Source: Euonymus europaeus
Lineage: Eukaryota; Streptophyta; Magnoliopsida; Celastrales; Celastraceae
Length of the DNA stretch: 64,000 bases
Assembly (NCBI GenBank): GCA_963580455.1
Contig: OY756958.1
Span: forward strand, 18,488,501-18,552,500
Reading direction: 5' to 3'
Made by a program: the position numbers and the translations under genes. Shown here in pieces: positions 57,360 through 64,000 of the stretch. Numbering within the stretch: the first letter of the stretch is position 1; every line of letters starts with the position of its first letter. The notes beneath the pieces were generated by a model. It worked only from the letters and a program-made list of their open reading frames with translations, was not told the origin of the DNA and made no database searches.

Positions 57360-59060
57360 TGAGACAAATTTTGGTGGATGCTTCTTGCAGCCACAATGTG
57401 GACCATATGGACTGAAAGAAACAATAAGGTTTTCAACCAAACAAGGCTAGCCTATGAGAATGTCCTTCATCTGCTATTTATAAGATTTGGTAGTTGCCTC
57501 AAGTCTATCAATGTGCCTCTTCCTTCCCATGGGTTTGAGCTCATGACTTCAAGTGAAGGTTTTAAAGACACAACATCAATTGGTAAGCCATTGAGACCTC
57601 ACTGGCATTGGAAGCCCCCCTCTGATAGTCGTTTAAAGTGAAACACGGATGGTTCATCTCAGGCATAGGGTTCAGGAGTTGGGGGGTGCTTCATGATAGC
57701 TCAGGGAATTTTCTTTGCATTTTTTCAGGCCTAATTGATAGAGTGGATGCCTCTACTGCAGAGGTCAAGGTAGTTAAATTGGCTTTAGAGATTTCGATTG
57801 ATCATAACTCCAACTCTTTAGCCTGCATCACACTAGAATCAGACTCTCTAAATACGATTAATTGGCTGACTAAAACCAATCCTATCCCGTGGAAGCTCCA
57901 TCAAGAGTTTAATGCCATAAGTAATTCCTTAAGTGGTCTTCTTCCTATCAGCTTCAATCATACCAGACGTGAGGCTAATGGAGTGGTTGATTCCTTGGCT
58001 AAGAGTGGGGTGTCTCGTCATCATATGCTAGTTGCTTGGTTTCTAGTCAACTGTAATTCAACTACAATAAACAATAGTCCTCTATTGCCTTCTTTTTCTC
58101 CTACTTAGCTACTTGTTTTATAGAGCTGTCTAGTGGTTTTGTTTGTTGGGTGTGCGGTGATTTTGTCTTGTGGCTGCTCTTCTGAGGTTTGGTTATGTTG
58201 TTGGATGGAATTGGTTTGAAGGGTTGTCTTGTGGCCCGCACGGCGTCCTGCTAGTCATAGTCTAATAGCTGGCGTGTGTTTGCTTGTGAAGCTCACATGG
58301 TGTCCTACTGGTCATGATTATTGGCTCTAGTGTTAGACGTGCTTTTTGGTGGTTGGTGTTGGAGGTTCTGGTTTTGGTAATTGTGGTATGTTCAGGTGGT
58401 GGTCTTTGTTGAGTTTTGGGCCTCATTTCAGCATCAAGTTCCTGGGTTTCAGTGGTGCTTGCAGGTGGTTAAGGTTCAAGAGAGGTTTGAGGTTTTATAT
58501 AAGAGCTTCCTGAGAAAATTGATTCCTCTTCATACACTGCTGCAATGAGGAAAGTCTGGGTTTGATGGGACGTTGTTTCATTAAAATTTGTTAGCTCTTT
58601 TTCTTCTTCTCAAAGCTTTGGAGATGGAGGTGTATAGTGCAAAAAGGGTGATTAGTAAAATAAGGACTACGTAATAAGAAATATCTATTGGCAGAAAAGA
58701 TTTGATCTTGGTTTTAAATGTTTTGTTTCCTTTTGCTGCTTTAAGGGGAGTGTATTTGCACTTAGTTAAAGAATTTGTCAGCTAGGTTTTTGGGTCACGC
58801 TAAGGAAGTCAAGAGATTAGAGGTAGAAAGTTGGCTTTTCAGAAAGGTCAGTTAGCAGCTATGGAGTATGACCCTTGCTTGTCCCTTGGTTTCATCGAAT
58901 TTAGTAAGAATTATAATTTTTACAAGTTGATTATATTTGTTCTCTTTATCAGGTTTTTCTAGCAGTTTTCATGTTGTCCAATCTTTCTGTTTCCACGGTA
59001 TTCATCTGCCATAAGTGAGATTTTTAATAAAGTTCAGAGGTACCACCCTCTTTTATAATT
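57360..59060 (+). pseudogene. LINE C-terminal relic with RNase H and 3' UTR
   Basis: 57378-57640 reads AATMWTIWTERNNKVFNQ (the W-x-x-W-x-x-RN motif of plant LINEs) and PHWHWKPPS, then a stop and NTDGSSQA. After a shift in a G run near 57680 it continues to 58108 with LHDSSGNFLCIFSGLI, TAEVKVVKLALEI, LESDSLNTINWL and FNHTRREANGVVDSLAKSG, the RNase H core (D, E, D visible). G/T-rich 3' untranslated sequence runs to about 59060, where an A-rich end (TTAAAAAAGTAAC) may be the tail. The 5' part (endonuclease, RT) is absent. A different LINE family from 17750-18560. Confidence 0.82.
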
Positions 59061-59199
59061 AAAAAAGTAACAATAGGGAGGCAATACTTGGAGTTGTAGG
59101 AGGTCCAAGCTGCCTTTTCAAGCACCTCACATGAAAGATAGGTTGAACTTTAGATCCAACAAGAAGCTTCAATCTATATGCCGTAGTTTCAATCTTCTC

Positions 59200-59423
59200 T
59201 GTTAATATATATATATATATATATGTTTGTATACAACTGTAAAGCCATAAGTGTAAGCTGTAGGGTCATAAGTGTAAAATCCATATCTAGGGTTACCAAG
59301 ATGCTTTATTATATATATATATATATGTCTGCTCTGTACTTATGAGATATCAATCATAATACAAAATGTTTCAGCCGTCGATTCTCTTTATCTCTTGAAT
59401 ATCTTCTCTTCATCTCTTCAACA
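59200..59423 (+). repeat. Copia D 5' LTR
   Basis: 224 bp, TGTTAATATA to CTTCAACA. Two TA microsatellite runs (59204-59223, 59308-59327), the second probably serving as the TATA region. Contains an internal duplication GCCATAAGTGTAAG / GGTCATAAGTGTAAA. Confidence 0.97.
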
Positions 59424-59437
59424 TGGTATCGGGAGGG
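59424..59437 (+). promoter_or_regulatory. Primer binding site of copia D
   Basis: TGGTATCGGGAGGG directly abuts the 5' LTR. The first seven bases match the tRNA-Met primer site; the remainder departs from the usual AGAGC. Confidence 0.7.
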
Positions 59438-59513
59438 GTACCGATCCTCCTCCATTATCATTCAGCCACTCACACAGCCATCTTCATTCTCTATTTTTTT
59501 TAAGAGCGATCTT

Positions 59514-62500
59514 ATGGACAAGGCTCACGACCCACCACGTCCCATCTCTCTTGTTCTTAATGGGGCCAACTATATTCATTGGGCATAGGCCATGACAAGT
59601 TTTCTTAAAGCTAGGAAGGTCTGGCGAATCATCACTGGTGCTCGCATACAACCCGTCAAACGCACTGATGAAAGTGATGATGCCTTTGCTCTTAGGGAAG
59701 AAGACTGGGACAGTAAAAATGGTGATATTATCACTTGGTGTCGCAACACCTCCATTACTTCTATCAATCAACAATTTGGGCGTTTCACCACAGGTAAAGA
59801 GGTATGGGATTTTCTCAAAGAGCGTTATACGACCAAGGATCTCGCTAATCAATACCAACTTTTGACTGCTCTTCATAGCAAAAGTCAACTATCAGATCAA
59901 TCTATTGATGACTTTCTGTCAGATATGCAAGTTATATGGGACCAATTGGCCTTTTCTGAGCCCTCTTGGAAATGCACTGCTGATGCTACTCTCTTCACCA
60001 CATACAGAGACCAACAACGGGTTGTCACCCTTTTAATGGCTCTTAATGACCGGTTTGAATCTGTCAGAGCTTCCTTATTACATCGTCATCCTTTGCCATC
60101 TCTTGATGATGTGGTTACTGAGTTATTGTCTGAAGAAACTCGTCTTGGATTTAAGAATCCGCCATCAAATTCTGTTCTTGCTACTCATCATCCCAAGTTT
60201 GGAAATAAGTTTGGGAAGTCCTTCAATTCTTGCACTTATTTCCATGCCTCTAATCATGGTCTTCTTAATTGCCCAATTCGAGTATGCAAACATTGTCGAA
60301 AGAAATGACCCAATCACTTCACTGGCGACTGTTTCAAGAACCCAATGAGAACATCAAAATCTGTCTCTACTGCTGCCACTAAGGTCCAGGAACCATTCTC
60401 TAGTGCCACCTCTTCCGTGTCTACTGCTGATCTTGCTGATCTCCTGAAACAGGTCTTATCTGGTAATTCTCATGTGCTTGCTGCATCTTCAGGTAATCCT
60501 TGGTACTTTGACTCCGGTTGTTGTAATCATATGACTTCTGATTCCACTCTATTTATTTCCAACACTCCTACCTCTTATACATCTTCTATTAATACTGCTG
60601 ATGGTACCAAATTACCCGTTCAATTTGTTAGCAAAGTCTGTTCCTCAAAGCTGTCCTTACCATCTACTTTTCATATACCTAAACTCACTATCAATCTCAT
60701 TTCTGTCGGCCAATTGTGTGATCTTGGTTTTAATGTCATGTTCTCTTCTTCTGGTTGTCATGTACAGGATCCACAGACGAATCAGATCATTGGGATAGGC
60801 CATAAAGTTGGTCGAATGTTTGAGCTTGTTCATCTCCATACACCATCACCTTCTACTTCCATTGCTGCCTCTGTTGTCTCTACCATTCCACTAGCCTTAT
60901 GGCATTCTAGATTAGGTCATGTGTCTGTTGATCGACTCAAATCTCTTGTTTCTACTAGTAGATTAAGGTCGGTTAAATCCGCAAACATTTCTTGTTCCTC
61001 TTGTCAACTTGGCAAACAACCAGCATTATCATTTAACAAAAGTTCTTCGATTTCTAGTGCTCCTTTTGATCTTCTTCATTCTGATGTTTGGGGACCTTCT
61101 CCTCATCCCACCATGGGGGGAGCACGATACTTTGTTCTTTTTCTGGATGATTATACTCGATTCACATGGATATATCTTATGAAGAAACGTTCTGAACTCC
61201 CACAAATTTACTACAATTTTGCCACCATGGTTCGTACTCAATTTTCAAAATCCATCAAGGTATTTCAAGCTGATAATGCTATGGAATACAAAGAATCCAA
61301 CTTTCTTGCCTTTTTGCGTCAGCAAGGCACCCTTTCTCAATATTCGTGTCCTAGCACTTCTCAACAAAATGGTCGTGCTGAACGCAAACATCGTCATATT
61401 TTAGACACCATTCGCACTCTTCTCATTTCTAGTGGTTGTCCAGAACGTTTTTGGGGGGAAGCTGCCCTTAGTGCAGTTTACACTATCAATAGACATCCGC
61501 TCCCTAACTTTCAACATCAGTCACCCTATGAACGTTTGTATGGTCATGCACCTCATTATAATCTTCTTTGAGTGTTTGGGTGTGTTTGTTTTGTTCTACT
61601 TCAGCCTCATGAACGTACCAAACTTGAACCTCGTTCTCGTCTCTATTGTTTCTTGGGGTATGGGATAGAGCATAAGGGTTACAGATGTTGGGATCCTATT
61701 TCTAAACGTCTCTGTGTCTCTCATCATGTTGTATTTTGGAAGCACAACATGTTTTCTTCTTTTTCAAAATTTCACATCACGACCACTACCTCCCTTCCAT
61801 TTTTTACCAATTCACATACTGATTTCTCTTCACATGATTCATCTGTTTCTCTCCCACCTGCACCGGATTTGCTTGATGTCTCAGTTGTGCCTCTTTCCTA
61901 TTCTCATCCATCCACTTCTACTAATAGTGCACCACCCATATCACCTGCCATTGCCACTTCTCCTACTGAAATCCCATCCACCTCCCTTGAACCCTTATCA
62001 CCTACAACCGGTCACACTCCCTCACTTGAACCCATATCACCTACAGTCGGCCACACTCCATCTCATTTCTTACTCCTATCAGACATTTCTAATGATTTTG
62101 TTTCGTCCCCGGATCTAGACAATCAGGTACCTTCACCTCGTCACTCCACTCGGGTAAGAAAAATTCCTTCTTATCTTCGTGATTGTCACTGCTATTCTAC
62201 CATTCTCTCTCAGTATGAGCCTTTTTCTTATCAAGAGGTTAGTTCTAACCCTCTCTGGCAGCAAACAATGACTGATGAACTCCAGGCTTTAGCTAAAGCA
62301 CAAACTTGGGACTTGGCTCCACTTCCTCCTGGAAAGAAGGCCATTGGCTGTAAATGGGTGTACAAAATTAAAACTAAGTTTGATGGTTCGGTTGATCACT
62401 ACAAAGCTAGACTAGTTGTAAAGGGGTTTAATCAAGAGTATGGGATTGACTATGATGAGACATTTGCTCCAGTTGCTCGGTTAACATCTGTACGTAGTCT

Positions 62501-63744
62501 TCTTGCTATCGCCACTGCAAAGCATTGGGAACTTTTTCAGATGGATGTTAAAAATGCTTTCTTGAATGGGGATTTGTCAGAAGAAGTTTACATGAAGCCT
62601 CCTCCTGGTGTTGATCACTCACCTTCTCAAGTTTGTCGACTTCGTCGAGCTCTATATGGTCTCAAGCAAGCTCCTCGTGCCTGGTTTGATAAGTTCAGCT
62701 CCACTATTCTCAGCTTAGATTTCACCAATAGTGAAAATGATCATGGTCTTTTCATTCGCAAAACGGAAGTAAGTATTACCATACTTCTCCTTTACGTGGA
62801 CGACATGATTATTACTGGTGATGATCTTGCAGGCATTTCTACCTTAAAAGCATCTCTTAGTAATCATTTTGAGATGAAGGATCTTGGTCGCCTGAACTAC
62901 TTCTTGGGACTTGAAATTCTCTCTGATCATGATGGCTTATATTTATCTCAATTCAAGTATGCATCTGATATCCTTGCCCGGGCTGGGCTCAACGATTGCA
63001 AAACATCTCCCACTCCATTAGAACCAACACCACGGCTCACTCCTTTTGATGGCCATATTCTGCGTGATGCCACTTTGTATCAACAGTTGGTTAAGAGTCT
63101 AATCTATTTGACTGTCACATGACCGGATATTGCATACACTGTCCATATTATTAGTCAGTTCATGGCTGCACCTCGATCGACCCATTATGAGGTTGTTCTT
63201 CGTATCCTTCGGTATCTCAAAGGCACTCTATTTCACGGTCTCCATTTCTCTTCAACCTCCTCCCTAGAATTGCGTGCTTATTCTGATTCTGACTGGGCGG
63301 GAGATCCTACAGATAGGCGTTCCACTACAGGGTACTGTTTCTTTTTGGGTGACTCTTAAATTTCTTGGCGTAGTAAGAAACAGTTTATTGTCTCTCGGTC
63401 AAGCACCAAAGCTGAATATCATGCTTTGGCTGATACCATGATAGAGCTTATTTGGCTTCGTTTTTTACTTTCAGAAATGGGTGCTCCACAGGATTTGCCT
63501 ATCTTTCTTGGTTGTGATAATCGCAGTGCTTTTCAATGCTCAAAATACTGTTTTTCATGAGCGCACAAAGCATATAGAGATTGATTGTCACATTGTATGC
63601 CAACGGGCATCTCTCAATACCATTCGTTTACATCACATCTCAACCGCAGATCAGCCGGCTGATTTCTTCACCAAAGCTCATACTCTAGTCCGTTTTCACG
63701 CTCTTCTTTCCAAACTCAACATGGTTAATCACTTACCACCTTGA
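59514..63744 (+). pseudogene. Copia D gag-pol, full length with five stops and one frameshift
   Basis: ATG 59514 begins gag (ISLVLNGANYIHW, VWDFLKERYTTKDLANQYQL). A CxxC-type piece (CKHCRKK) lies near 60287, protease YFDSGCCNHMTS at 60506, GAG-pre-integrase LWHSRLGHVS at 60898-60927, and the integrase core has HSDVWGP (61078), QADNAMEY (61269) and RAERKHR (61375). RT has YKARLVVKGFNQEYGIDYDE (62401-62460), QMDVKNAFLNGDL (62539) and YVDDMIITGDD (62796). RNase H has SDSDWAGDPTDRRS (63282) and STKAEYHAL (63401). Stops: TAG 59586, TGA 60306, TGA 61569, TGA 63120, TAA 63357; a frameshift near 63540. Otherwise one frame holds for over 1,300 codons, which fits recent death. The frame ends at TGA 63744, just before the purine tract. 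Confidence 0.95.
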
Positions 63745-63748
63745 GTTT

Positions 63749-63757
63749 GAGGGGGGG
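63749..63757 (+). promoter_or_regulatory. Polypurine tract of copia D
   Basis: GAGGGGGGG immediately before the TGTTAA start of the 3' LTR; the plus-strand DNA primer in reverse transcription. Confidence 0.92.
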
Positions 63758-63979
63758 TGTTAATATATATATGTATGTATTCAGCTGTAAAGCCATAAGT
63801 GTAAGTTGTAGGGTCATAAGTGTAAAATCCATATCTAGGGTTACCAAGACGCTTTATTATATATATATATACATATATATATGTCTGCTATGTACTTATG
63901 AGATATCAATCATAATACAAAATGTTTCAGCCGTCGCTTCTCTTTATCTCTTGAATATCTTCTCTTTATCTCTTCAACA
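63758..63979 (+). repeat. Copia D 3' LTR
   Basis: 222 bp, near-identical to 59200-59423, with a different arrangement of the TA/CATA runs (63859-63881). Followed by the TTCTC target duplication. Confidence 0.97.
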
Positions 63980-64000
63980 TTCTCCATCACTTCATAAGAC

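Larger units (their letters stand above)
59195..63984 (+). mobile_element. Complete copia insertion D with target duplication
   Basis: Short LTRs 59200-59423 and 63758-63979, both TGTTAATATA...CTCTTCAACA, flanked by a perfect 5-bp target duplication TTCTC (59195-59199 and 63980-63984). The polypurine tract GAGGGGGGG adjoins the 3' LTR. LTRs differ by few substitutions besides TA-run length, so this is the youngest-looking insertion in the window. Pol is full length but interrupted. Confidence 0.97.

Overview
This is plant nuclear DNA, almost certainly from a eudicot. The evidence is several families of plant Ty1/copia and Ty3/gypsy LTR retrotransposons, a CACTA (En/Spm) DNA transposon with a TNPA/TNPD gene pair, LINE and SINE remnants, a FAR1/MULE-type transposase remnant fused to an OTU domain, a decayed DUF761 gene, GT-AG introns and AT-rich spacers. 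I see no bacterial operons, rRNA, functional tRNA or CRISPR array. The species cannot be named from the sequence. The window is a gene-poor, nested transposon region. Only two coding regions look intact: a small intronless membrane-protein ORF (12809-13297, +) and a seven-exon TNPA-like gene inside the CACTA element (52238-49478, -).

Layout. 1-6128 is the left arm of an inverted duplication whose right arm is 21885-28005. Each arm carries, in order from its outer end, the 3' part of a decayed copia element (A), an AT-rich tail, a GC-rich non-autonomous element, a promoter-like stretch and the 3' half of a second copia element (B). 6129-11400 is a ruined Ty3/gypsy element on the minus strand. 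11400-18780 holds the 162-aa membrane-protein ORF, a TA microsatellite, LTR-like noncoding sequence, two LINE 3' fragments and a copia gag relic. 18839-23439 is the parental full-length but dead copia B. 23440-29570 is the rest of the right arm plus the longer copy of copia A. 29640-32760 is gypsy LTR-like sequence, a degenerate tandem repeat and a polypurine tract. 32762-34045 holds two adjacent inverted-repeat elements.

36785-43708 is a complete copia insertion (C, minus strand) with 1.6-kb LTRs and a perfect 5-bp target duplication (AAAAG), but it lacks most of gag. 43834-44530 is a DUF761 pseudogene. 44837-46204 is a MULE/FAR1 relic ending in an OTU-like domain. 47215-47378 is a tRNA-derived SINE. 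48726-56936 is a complete CACTA element (CACTA termini, 3-bp ATA duplication, many subterminal repeats) with an intact TNPA-like gene and an internally deleted TNPD/TNP2 gene. 57360-59060 is a LINE RNase H relic. 59195-63984 is a complete copia element (D) with short LTRs and a TTCTC target duplication, stopped by several nonsense codons.

How they relate: the retroelement genes are nested and degraded, so there is no pathway here. The one element that could still act is the CACTA. It has both ends, its subterminal motif arrays and an apparently whole TNPA-type binding protein, but it would need a transposase supplied from another copy.
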